Shown here piece after piece: positions 46,630-58,000 of a DNA stretch of 64,000 nucleotides. The stretch is from Sanghuangporus weigelae (taxonomy: Eukaryota; Basidiomycota; Agaricomycetes; Hymenochaetales; Hymenochaetaceae), in assembly GCA_033182465.1 (NCBI GenBank), contig CP137319.1, positions 1,488,001 through 1,552,000 of the forward strand, written 5' to 3'. Within the stretch, counting starts at the first letter, position 1; every line of letters starts with the position of its first letter. Position numbers and translations under genes: made by a program. A model generated the notes under the pieces. The model saw only the letters and a program-made list of their open reading frames with translations. It made no database searches and had not been told where the DNA came from.

Positions 46630-47529
46630 GGCGCGCCAGGCGATAGCAAAGGAGACTTAATACGGAGTCGGTCACGATGAAAGCCTCACAAGAATGAGCG
46701 ACGCGTGAAGGACAAACAATGCACAAACAATCCGGTCCGATCGCGTTAATCGTTGTCCCTTTTTCACCACAGAATAATAGAGTCAGATAAATAAATAAAA
46801 AACAGAGTCTGTCTTCGGCGCGTCAGTTGAAAACATCTAGACTCTTGTTGGTGCTGAGAACTGTAATGAGCCTAAGAGATTTGTATAACGTATAGCAAAC
46901 GTGAGTGACGTCAGTCTTCTTCAATTTTATTACGGCTCTGGCAACATCGCGATCTTATGTAACACCTTACGTCCATTCCATGTTCTTCTGCTCTGAGATT
47001 TGACCCACAAATGGGCTTCGCAGCAACGCATCGGACATTTCAACAGTTTCGTGGGCATTTCTCGGCGTCAAATTGGAGCCAACTCATTCCAGAAGTAATG
47101 ACAACTCTTTCCCAAAGGCAAAGAGGGAATACGGCACAACTTTAAGCACGTTCGATCATGTGTTTACAGTGTTAGTGATTCCATCTTTCTGAAACCGCCA
47201 GCTGATGATGCGAGTGGCTTCTCGAAAGAAGTAATTGCTGCCTCAGGAGTACCTGCTGTCCACGTCTAAAGATAACTGAAGATTCCAATCCGATTAGAAC
47301 TAAGTATGAAAATAGCACTTATCTTTATTAATTGGTTATTGAGTGAGGTATGTCTGTCAGTTCCTTGATCTACATCTATCCTGGGTCCACTGAACACTGA
47401 CGCTCATTGCTTATCACGGACTTGAGTTCGGTAATCAAGATCGAGGTTAACTCATGAATCGAAAATGAAAGCTTCCGCTGAACTTCACTCTACCCGAGGT
47501 ATCAAGATAAAGAATGACGAGTCGCTTAT
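46630..47529. other. Intergenic, MBP1 upstream region
   Basis: The first few hundred bases should hold the MBP1 promoter. No gene, RNA or repeat recognised in the rest. Confidence 0.35.
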
Positions 47530-48213
47530 ATGCGATACTTTTCTTTGATCGAGGTATACTCTTCTCTATCTCTATATGAAAATAAGCAGGCACACGGGAT
47601 ACCTAGGCGCTCACATCTCTCAGTTCGTTCGGCATCCTCCGGAATAGCTTCGTCTCGAGAAGGTTCCCCTGGAGCTTCCTTTTCACTCGTGCTTCCTCAA
47701 ACCTTCTTGCAAGACTTGGAGCTATGTGGAATTCCTAACCTAACGCCCTTTTCGAAGAAGTCGTATCGTAATCTACCGAAAAGTCGAGGACTCTACGGAG
47801 CATTCGTTTGGTGTTCCCGCTCGGCCTTGATGTTCAGGTTCAGGTGATATGTGCAAAGCGGAGCGGCACGTTTTGCCGGACATCTATACTATCAATCTTG
47901 CATGGAAGCATTGTTCGTCCTTCGCGCTTATTCCGCCGGTAGGAACTCACCTAACTTATCGGACTTCCTGAATCGAAAGAATCGACACAAGTCTCTACGT
48001 GTCCCCTCAGCCTCTTCTATCCAATCTCCTGGAAATTCCCCACGAGTGACTGGTCAAAGAGGCGATTTCTCCACACTTCAGAGACTTCACCAAGCTCATT
48101 GAATGAATCGCTGTTGTGAGCCTCATGATCGCTAGGATTCTCGAAGCCGCGATAATCGGGGACGAGCGTTCAGATACAGTTCGTCCGGTGTTCTTCGATT
48201 CAAGGAAGGTAAG
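47530..48213 (+). pseudogene. Decayed protein-coding fragment, unrecognised
   Basis: Within a gene-poor stretch this part reads more like protein than its surroundings in two overlapping plus-strand frames. One shows LYYQSCMEALFVLRAYSAG; the other shows LPDIYTINLAWKHCSSFAL and, near the end, VVSLMIARILEAAIIGDE then VRPVFFDSRK followed by a gtaag donor at 48210. The frames contain internal stops and I could not build an intact model, so a degraded gene is the likeliest reading. The family is unknown and I cannot say whether it derives from a host gene or a mobile element. Confidence 0.3.
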
Positions 48214-51200
48214 ATGATGCTGAGAACTATATAGTATCCGATAGTTTGGCTACCTATGCGAAGTCACTGTGTATCGGCGGACTGACGCCTCGTAAGGCTG
48301 TCGAGTTGCTAGACGTTTCTCGAAGGGAGGGAATGTTTCCTCACTGAATTCTACCTAGCCGGCATATTCGAGATTTGGGCATTCAGACAGAACGTCGGTG
48401 GTATCAATACTATGCATAGTACAATATATTGACACTGACCGCCGTCTGTGATTCGCAAACAGACCCATCCAAGATATTAAATTCTCATCCAAATTCGTCG
48501 AAGGATGGATTTCGTTGGAGTGTTTCACACCGTGTCGCAATACATATCTTCTGTAAGTCCCTATCTGACTGCATACTACTCCAGGATGGTAACTTAAAGG
48601 AGATAAACAACTTCGAGGTTGCATTCTGTGAACATCCACAGGAGAAAGAAGAGCGCTCGCGGGAATGTAGTGAAGCTCCGACGAGCAAGCCGACGCCCCT
48701 ATATGCCATCGGTGCACTCCGAACGTGCTTCTTACTTCTCTCAAAGGGAGATATACCACTATCACAGGGACTACGGCAAAATCAAATTGAACATACCCCA
48801 TTAAATCTCGGAACTGGAACTCATCTTCTTAGTTTGTACGCCGTGAAACAACCGGACATTGTATCATGAACACAATCTCTAAGATCGTCGGTAATGTGGC
48901 TTCTCATGACCTCTCCGCAGCTTCAATTCAGCTTTCTGAGTGTGGTTCTTCCTGCTGCGCAGCCTTAGAAGCAGAGCAGTACTGTATACTTACTATATCC
49001 AATCAAAGTCTAGAATCCTAGGGAAGAAGTCGATACAACTACGTTCCAGCTCGCTGAGCAATTCGCAGCACCACTTCATCCATGTACTTGCCAGATAAAG
49101 GCGGAAGTTCTAGTCCTTCCTCTGTCCCTCATCCGACATCATCCAGAACGCGGCGGAGAAGCATAACGGGCTTCTAAGACATTCGGCTGATGGATTCGAC
49201 CCCTTCTATCGCCCACGCAGCAGTTAGTACTATCCTGCATATATTCAATGCCATGGCTAATTTCGGTCGAAGCCACAGTGGCCTAAAGTGAAAATATTGG
49301 TTGGCGAGGAGAGACAGACGGCACTGCTAGATTCTGATCTAGACAGTAACAGCCAAGATTCATATTTGTTCTTGTCATTGGCCAGGAAACATGCTCAGTA
49401 GAAGTGACCACATAGACTTGGATTGATATTCTCCGAGAGCTTTCGGTTTCCAGATTTAGGTTGGGGCGTATTGGTGGAACGCGTATGTATGTATTTCGAG
49501 CTCAGACCAACTTGGAATGGCCGCTACAAACCACACAACAAGATGTGCATTGTACGCATTTGTAAAAAATGTATAGAGATGAGAAACACGTCCGTGTCGA
49601 CGCGGCTTCTTCTCATCCCATTCCCATGATCTGTGTTCTGCATTCTTTCGATGCCACTTCCCGATTTCCCTCGGTGCGACGCGCAAAGAGAAGCCCTGGA
49701 TAAGCTCAAGGCCGCCGACGTTCCCCTCAGTCCTGCTTTACAAATTTATGGATCAGATCAGCTGGCTCGGCGGAGGTTGGTCTTTCCCTTTTGCGCAAAA
49801 ATATGCACCCGAGTGGCCGAAGGTTCAGCCAAGCCACAGAGAAGCATTTCGAAGTGTGTATATATAGCCGTCGGTAGGTATTGGCAATTGTCGCCGCAGC
49901 ACTTCATTGTGCTCCGATGTCGATGTCAAACCTATTTCTGTCCTTATTTTTGGTCAGTTTATATGGTGTAAGTGCTGAAGTGCTAGGCCACCGGGGAGTC
50001 GCGTCTTCATCGGAGCGGGACAGGTCCGACTGTCCGAGGTATTTGGGGAGAGAAATGACTTCCTCCCGTCTCTGGTCGAGCCGGAAACTCAAACAGCGTT
50101 CCGGCTCTGTCCTAGATAGAGGGGGGGGGGATAAGAAGCAAGCTTCATAGCGAGAAACTCTCGAGTTGACTGAGCTTGAATCTGCTAAAACGGGGGGCGT
50201 TGGACGTCGTACCGGTGTCGGATATGCCAAGATAGACATACCATTAATATTGGGATCGTCGAGTTCAGTCCAAGTACTCAGTTGACACCACGTACGCAAT
50301 AAATGCAATACCAACATTAGACCAAGTTGCGCAGAGTATAACTCGAGAGCTAGCCAAGTTTCAGTTTGAGGCGGTCTTTGATACTCAACGCAAAGACGTA
50401 GTTAGCTCCAGCAGGTTCCAGCGCAGCGGTACACAGATATGTCCGGGAAGGTGATCGAAGTCCTCCAACTCAATCCAACTGTTCGCTTGTCGGTCTATTC
50501 CTCTATAGCATACTTGCCACGCTTCGAAGTAAATGAGACGTCAGCACAATTCGACCATGTTCGCATTTCTCTGGACAACAAAAGAAACTCCCTACAGTAC
50601 GTACAAAAAGTCTGCCTATTCGAGTTGATCTCACTTTTGTCCTCCCCCTCCGGGGACCTCGAGTGACAATAAGCTTCACGCAGAGAAACTCGAGAGCTGA
50701 CCGATTTTGGGTGTGTTTGTGGACCGATGGTTTGGCGCTGGAAGAAATAATAGGGATGCCGATATCGATGAGCGGGGTTTGGAATTCGAGAGAAATTCGA
50801 GCTTGAGCTTATTCATAAAGGTTGAAGGTAGGTACTCGTTGAGGAGGCTGGAACGTTCGAGTTTCAAGGGGCCATTCAGATAGATACTAATATTGGGAGG
50901 TATATACATCGGTTACTTTTTAGACGTGCTTACCGTTAATGCTAACATTAGTTCCGGGAAGGCGCACGTTCGAGAATACTAAGTGCCGAGCATGTTATAT
51001 TAATGTTATATTTCCTTTTTGATTTTGCGTCTACATGGTACTTCAGGACACCAAGAGAGGTAGACGAAAAAGAATTAGTTACAGTATGCCGGAATCAAAG
51101 TAATCTGAACAACACGTATGAAAGACTCCGTATCCCGAAAAGAGATTTCTCAGTCAACGGACTTTGGGTATGACTCATTCTCCACGTCCACGTCCATCTC

Positions 51201-51541
51201 GAACTCATCTCAAGCTTCATCGAGCAAAGTCGCGCCGCGTCGAATTCCCTGAGAAATCCTAACTAGGCAATTCGAGGACCCACAGATCACCATCATTCCT
51301 TATCTGACACAAATTACGTTACCACGGTAATGCTGAGCCACAACCACGAGACGAGTCACGTGAAAGCGACGCGTTTCCGACGCGTGCCGATGGGATGGTT
51401 GAACTTTTTTGTGACGTCGTGTCGATCTCGTAGTGCATTGCTTTCTTTATTACGAACCATCACCACCATTGGTACTTTCGAGTTTTAAGACTTTAAGCTT
51501 CTTGATACTTTACGATTTGCGCATTGCGAGTCTGAACGAAG
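48214..51541. other. Gene-poor region
   Basis: About 3.3 kb with no supported gene. Frames such as 48429-48869 on plus (146 codons) and 49904-50317 on minus (137 codons) lack recognisable motifs, splice context or low-complexity explanation. A G-run of ten bases lies at 50121-50130. Two short related segments (about 50133-50174 and 50670-50702; aagcttca.gc.gagaaactc) suggest a small dispersed repeat. The last 200 bp should contain the promoter of the gene at 51542. Confidence 0.4.
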
Positions 51542-52680
51542 ATGCCCCCGAGACCGAGACCCAGGCATAGAGCAGCTGCGCAGAATGTCGAGAACGAGAA
51601 CCAAAGAGGGCTAGGGATAAATAACAAGAACCCAGGCTCGAGTTTGGACCTGGGAGTTGTGGATGTTCTGCGTACATCGACGCCTGTTCGTCTTCCTCCT
51701 CCACCGCGCAGGGGCCGAGAACGCAAGCCGATTCAACGTGCTAACGTGCCTTCGACACTTCCGCCATCATCACCTCCGTTCGCTACTTCGCCTCTTCGGG
51801 GGAGACTTGTGCAGGACATAGTTGAACCAACGGAAGTAGAGGACGACCCGTTCGGCTTCCTTGCCGCTGAGCGACGGTTGAAGCTGAAGCGAGACGCGGA
51901 GCAGATAGCCAAAGAGAAGCGGATCCTCGCCAACAAGCACGAAAGCGAGAAACCCCCAGAAGACCCCGAGCCTGAATTTGAGCTCGACCCGAGCATGTTC
52001 GTCTCCGGTACGCATACACCACCAGGTCACACGCCCGACCCACGGGCAGCAACGCCTCGACATCATCATCCAAGGCAGAAGATGTTTCCATCAACGCCGA
52101 CGTCTCAAGAAGGGCCGCTCTCGATCCCGCAGACGCCTTCACCGATGAAACGCGTTAGTATGGGACCAGCTTCTGTACCACGTCGGCCTTTCGCAGATGT
52201 CGCGCATTTGGATAATTCACCTGTAAAGAAGTCCAATGATGATATTACGACGATGACGAAAGCCGCGAAAGGGAAGGGGAAGAAGAGAGGTGGAAGTGGG
52301 CCTGCACGGAAGAAGTCCAAGACGGACGAGACGTTCGCAGAGGAAGAGCTGAAAGGGATGACGGAGGAACTGAAGGAGTTGCTTCCGAGTCGACCGAAGC
52401 GCAAGGCAGCACAGTGGAAGAGTGTTGTTCCGGTGGCGCGTGCGGCGAAGAAGGGGAAGACGAAGGACGCCAAGCCGCGATCGACAGGGAAGCGAGGAAA
52501 GGAGGGAGAGTCGATTGTGCTGAGTGGAGAGGAACGGGAGGTGAGAATCGAGTGTTCGTGAGATTGTGGTTGACACGATTGATTGAACAGCAATTTGAGG
52601 TGAATCGAGAAGTGCGGCGAGAGTACTTCCGGGAGGTGGATGATTATGTTATGGATGAGGAAAGCGTGTACGTTATTTGA
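51542..52680 (+). CDS. Basic, disordered, probably nuclear protein of unknown function
   Basis: Two exons (51542-52540 and 52591-52680, GT-AG, in phase) give 362 aa. The sequence is rich in Pro, Arg and Ser: the start MPPRPRPRHRAAAQNVENEN, a region with TSTPVRLPPPPRRGRERKP, an acidic-basic helical stretch (AAERRLKLKRDAEQIAKEKR), several SP/TP sites (QTPSPMKRVS), then a Lys-rich nuclear-localisation-like KGKGKKRGGSGPARKKSK. The short second exon codes a charged helix ending DDYVMDEESVYVI. I do not recognise the family. Nuclear location is inferred from composition. It lies 152 bp upstream of the next plus-strand gene. Confidence 0.65.
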
Positions 52681-52832
52681 TGACGGGTGATGTGGAGCTG
52701 TGTGTATATTAATAGTGCCATAAATCAATCATATGCAACGTCCAGCTTAGCATTGACACGAGTCTCTGCCGAGTCTGATATCGTCTGCTTCGATTACCTC
52801 TTAGCCTCCTCTCTTTTCTTTCCCTTGTCATC

Positions 52833-53737
52833 ATGTCCGCACAGGAGAAAGAGCCACCCGAGTCTGCGTCCTCGTCGAGCGCGAGCAGCACGATGGCGAC
52901 TCGCGTGGAAGAGGCTAACCGGTGAGTCGTTAGCACTCGGAAGCAAAATTTCGAGTAAAGTCGGACCATATCCCCGAAATCGCATGACACTGCATTCCTC
53001 TCTCTTTCTTGACAGCTCATATACTGCTATCCCTTCTATTGCAGCAAACTGGAGTCGACTGCACAGGCATCGGTCAACTGGGGCGTCAGGCATGAGCGCC
53101 AGATTCAGGAATTCGAGGTGCGTTGCGATGCAGCAGATGATACACGTGAGTTGACCATGCCGACGGCGGCGATGATGATGAATAGGCCGAGTTGGCTAGT
53201 GCGTTGAGCAACTCTCGTGCGGTGCACAACTTGCTCGTCGAGGCGCTGGGCAGCATCGAGGTTCGTCATCCTACTTGGAGCAAAAAAAAAAAATTAACGT
53301 AATAAGTATACCTTTATCCCGGCATACAGCTCAACCGCCAACGCGTCGACCGCGCCCTCCTGCACCACATCCCGCACATCTATCGGGAGCTCAACGGGTC
53401 GATGGTCTCCCTCTCCGCGCTGCAAGACCGCCTCCCCGAGCTGCGCTCGCACGTCCGCACCATCCGCGCCGCCTACGACTCCGGGCGCAACAAGGCGCAG
53501 GTCCTGACGAGTGAGCTGGAGTGGAAGCGCATGCCCGTGCAGGATAAGATTTGGAGAGTCGCTTTTGCGAGAAGGGAGAAGGAGGGTGTGCCGGTGAGGA
53601 GGAGGGATGTGTGCATGACGAGGATGGTGCTCATTGTCCTTGCCCTGCTGCTTTGTTGGCAGCTTGCGAGCGCGCTGGATGGAGCGTATAGAGCGTATCG
53701 CCATCGCCTCGTTTGGGGGGACAAGCTCATTTCGTAG
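52833..53737 (+). CDS. Small tail-anchored coiled-coil membrane protein, unknown function
   Basis: Four exons (52833-52921, 53045-53117, 53186-53260, 53330-53737) join to 214 aa. Heptad-like helices run through the centre (RVEEANRKLESTAQASVNWG, ALSNSRAVHNLLVEALGSIE, LSALQDRLPELRSHVRTIRA). A single hydrophobic span near the C-terminus (VLIVLALLLCWQLASAL) is followed by a short basic tail ending WGDKLIS, as in tail-anchored proteins. I chose the gtgcgt donor at 53118 over gtgagt at 53146 because only the former keeps the frame. The second intron-exon boundary is therefore the least certain part. No family recognised. The third intron contains an A-tract at 53282-53293. Confidence 0.65.
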
Positions 53738-55061
53738 GGTCACCAATCCAACTCGAATTCGCAGTCAACGCTCGGTGCGATTTGACTCCCTGGCAAAGAA
53801 ATCATTTCATCCTTCACTCACTTTCAGCCCCGCAAAAGTCCATACGAATTGCGAAACTGCTCGCGGTAACATAACATAACATATTTGTATCCAAGCAAAC
53901 TCTTCAGGCGGCTTGTACCATACAGTCCACTCCTGTTCAAATACCCTCTCTCACCTCGCCCATCCAAACGCAATCCGATCCCCCTCACCAATACTGTTAT
54001 TGTACGACCAGTCTTTCTCCTTAGTCGTTCCTCTCTCCTTTTTTCTCCTTTTTCTCGGATTCTGGGTCTCTCTCACTCTCACTTTCACTTTTCTCTCCGA
54101 TAGACAAGCGTACGGGCAAAAGCAATGCCACTCTGTACATTAGTCCCTCCCCGATACTCAAATAGTACTCACGGTCAAAGAATCGAATTGCAGAAAGAAT
54201 TTGATGATTCTTTGATTTCTCATATACAGTAAGTGTGAACGAGTTCTAGGTCTCGCCATCTGATCAAGGATGAAGATGACAGATAGCGGTAGAAAAGAAG
54301 GGGATTTATAAAAGGAGTGCTATGTATATGTACACGATGACACAAGTGCGATTACTTCGGTGGTCCGAGTGAAGGAGTGTATTGAGAGAAAGGGAAAGAA
54401 GCTAGAATGGAATGCATGTGCAGCGAACAGGAGTCCGTACGATAATAACAAAGAATCAGCAGACGCATATTAAGGTAAGTCCTTCACGAACCGGGAAGAA
54501 ACGAAAGTGAGGAAGGGCGTACGACTACAGTACGGCTATGTAGTACGAAGGAATGTGTATCTATCAAGAAGCACAGACACACAAATCGAGTCTCAGACAT
54601 AAAGGCAGGCACAGACGAGACAGACAATATTAGTTCCACATTCAGCGAGAGTATGTATGTATGTATGTATGTAACTATGATGCCCGGAGAGAAAAGACAG
54701 TAATAATGATGCAACGATTATCAAACGACACAGCTGAAAAAGGAAGAGAAAAGACAGAGGAAGACGAACAGACAGAAGGATAGAGAGAAAGCGACGAGAT
54801 AGCGAGGAGACAAAGACGTTCTGCGTGTATGTGAATGTCATGCAGTGCTGAGTGGTGCTACACGGGGCTGGCAAGTGGAGATGAGGGTATGTATGCACAT
54901 CGAAACAGAGGCAGAAAAATATAAACCGAAACCGGGGTTAAGGATACAGCGAGTGAAGAAAGTAAAAGCCGAACAGGTCTCGTCTCAGCATCATTGGTCA
55001 TGAACTGGCGAAGAGGAAAGAAAAGAGAAATAGAAGAGTTTTTCCAAGGGATCTGAGAGTT
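53738..55061. other. Convergent intergenic region with GTAT microsatellite
   Basis: About 1.3 kb between the tail-anchored protein gene and the CDC15-type kinase. Pyrimidine-rich near 53930-54100. A tetranucleotide run of GTAT lies at 54651-54673. Frames here are simple-sequence shadows. No RNA gene was seen. Confidence 0.45.
54651..54673. repeat. Microsatellite (GTAT)n
   Basis: Five and a half tandem GTAT units ending in gtaac. A simple-sequence tract in an intergenic region. Confidence 0.8.
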
Positions 55062-58000
55062 TTATTGCAGCACGCAGCCTTTCTCCTTCTCCCCTCCGGC
55101 AGACGGACGCGATTCATGGCGACGCGCTCTCGATCGCCACGCGCGTTCGGCGGCGTGTCGCTCAAGCTCGTCGTCCTCGTAATCACCATATCCTCCGACG
55201 CTAGGCGCAGCAAGTACAGACGCACGCCGAGGGTCGTTCGAATCTGCAGCGGAAACCGCCATGGAAAACCGACTTGGTGCGTACTGCGTAGCAGCGTCTA
55301 CTTCTGTCTCAGTATCGCCGTCCTTTGCCAGGCCAAGTGGAGTGGCCGCAGCGCTCCTTTCACCCGGTCCCCGTGAGCGGGATCGGTCTAGCGCAGATTG
55401 GCTACGTGAATACGTGTACGAAGTGGACTGAGAATGACACTGCGAATGCGAATGTGCCTGAGAGTACGAATCATCGGAGAGGTCGATGCTGCCCGTCGTT
55501 GTCTCCGCACTACGATGGCTCCCGCGATTTTGTGTCATGTTGTCACTCGACATCGATATAGGACGTGCATGTGCAGGTTTCATTAGGACAGCAGGACGCG
55601 TGGGACGCACGTTCACTTGCGGCGACACATGCGAAGCGACAACAGACTCGTTTGAACCTTCACCTGACGTTTGCGAAATCGAAGTCGTCCGCTTGCGGGG
55701 CTTGTCTTGATCGTTCGTTAGCGATGACCGCGAACGGCGGAAGGCACTGAACATCTTGAAAGCCGTAGGTGGCGCATCCTCTTGGGCAGGTGTGACCTGC
55801 TTTGAAGACAGTACGGAGTCAGGAAGAGGACTACTGGATGGAGTGAGCTGCCTGAAGATTTCCAAAGCTTGAGGAGAATCTGGAGATGGAGGATAGTTTG
55901 CAATCTGCAAGAGCTGCGCCCGAATGCCACATGTCGGCGGCGCGGATGGAGCACAACGTGCGTGAGCGATAAGGGCACATTCTTCACAGACCACAGCATG
56001 CTTCTTGACAGCTTGCATACAAACGCGGCAGAGCAGGGCTGAACAGATTGAAATGGTTAATCACGAAATAACTTCAAGTTTCAGGAGAAATAACTCACGC
56101 TTTCCGAACGCTGTTTTGACAAAGGAATGTTCGCGAATCATGGTCACTTCACTCTCCGGACTCCTAGGTGTCGTAGGTCCAGTTGATATTCGATTCTTCG
56201 GCGGAGAACCCGGCAGACCTGAAGTGGCGGGAGAAGCCGACCTTTCTTCAGATCTTCGAGGCGGCTCAACTGAAGCACGTGAGTCCGATCGCGGTCCTTC
56301 AACATTCACGAAGCGCACCGCATCTGGCCTCTGTAAGTCTTGACTGACGCGTCGTAAGAACGGGATACTGTCTTTCGGACGAAGCACCCTGTGAACATCG
56401 CAGTGCTCCTTAAGCCACTCATGTTCACTCAGAGCCTCAGCGCTCGGTCGGTCAGCTGGATTGCGCTGGAAGCATTGCTTCAGGAAATCCTTCAGTAAAG
56501 CAGACCAATCTTCAGGAATAGGAGGCATCGGATCATCTACAATGCGGTACATCACTACAGACAACGTGTCAATTATGTTTAGAGTTTTGAGAAGAGATCT
56601 CAAGATGTGAAAATTAAACTTACCAGACATGCCGTTCGGAATGTCGGCGTATGGCGGCCGGCCAGTAAGGAGCTCGATAACTGTGCATCCAAGAGACCAA
56701 ATGTCACTAGCACGGGACGCGCCCTTGAGTTCAATGACTTCAGGTGCCACTAAAAGAGGATATTTCAGTATCGCACAATGAACACAATGAACAAATCTAT
56801 GCAACTTACTCCAGTTCGGAGTGCCTGTGACATCCGTCTTATGGTCGCGGCCAACCTTACGCAAGTTAAGCGACACGCCAAAATCGGAAAGCTTCACGTT
56901 TCCGGTTTTCGTAGTCAGGATATTCGCCGCCTTGAGGTCGCAATGCACAACGTCGTTGCGGTGCAGATAGTCCAAACCTTCCAAGATCTTGATCACATAC
57001 GTCGCAACAAGCTTTTCATTCAGTTTTCCAAAGGCCTTGAGCGTCTGGCCAAGAGATCCATTTTCCGCGTATCTAATTAAAAGCGAAATTAACGCGGCCG
57101 TCAATTTAGTTATTATAACGGAAGGAATGGAAGAGAATATGAAAATAATAGCAGGGTGCTATCGTATAAAAGTAGAGCCGCACTTACTCGAGCACGATGT
57201 TTAGCGTGTCACTGTCTTTGGACATGCCCTCATATTTAACGATGCTTGGATGCGATAGACTCTTGACCGTCTCCACCTCCCTCATGAGCTGTTTCACGTC
57301 CTCCTCTGAAAGGCCCTCCAGCCGGATTCTCTTGACTGCCACCATCTGTCCATTATTGAGGTTCAAAGCGCGGTACACCGACCCAAACTGTCCGCGTCCG
57401 ATACAATTGCCAAGTTGCTAGTAAATAATTAGTTCGATTCAAGTAAAATAACTCGGCCAATTGGAAACGAGGACTTACGAAGTGCGTAGTTGGCTTTCCT
57501 TCATCTTTTATAATCAGCGTTTTGCGCATAGCACTTCCATCCATCGAGCTGCGAATATCACTCGCGCTGAAATTGCTGCTCGACGCGCCGCCAATGCTCA
57601 CCATGCTCTCAATACGCGAGCGGTGAGGTTTCGCACCGAGCTCATCGTACGAATTCGGACGCGGCCGACGGCGAGAACCTGCATCTACGTCGGACTGGAA
57701 GCGTCCCCGAGAATAACGGCTCTGTTGAGCGGCAGACGCGGCTGCTGTTGTTGCCGATATTTCAGCGTTAATCGGGTGTTCGCCAGATACTGCACGCGGG
57801 AAAGGCACACGCGCAATAACGGACGCGTCTGGAGAGGGGTTCGGCGAAGCGCTGTCGCTCCTTGGGACGTATACCCCATGACGGTTCGCGGAACTAGTGC
57901 GTTTGGGTATGATTCGAGATGAAGACGCGCCTTCAGGTCCACCGTTTGAACTGTCACGATCCCGGACGAATGGCGGCTCTTTGGGACGGAGCACTGGAGC

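Noticed and set aside
47530-48213. Mitochondrial DNA inserted in the nucleus, suggested by frames interrupted by TGA
   Set aside because: Base composition is not AT-rich as expected of fungal mitochondrial DNA, and no mitochondrial gene is recognisable.
48429-48869. 146-codon plus-strand open frame
   Set aside because: No recognisable motif or splice context, and a minus-strand frame of similar length overlaps it; probably chance.
53118-53145. Longer exon 2 of the tail-anchored gene ending at the gtgagt donor at 53146
   Set aside because: That donor breaks the reading phase with exon 3; the gtgcgt donor at 53118 keeps it.
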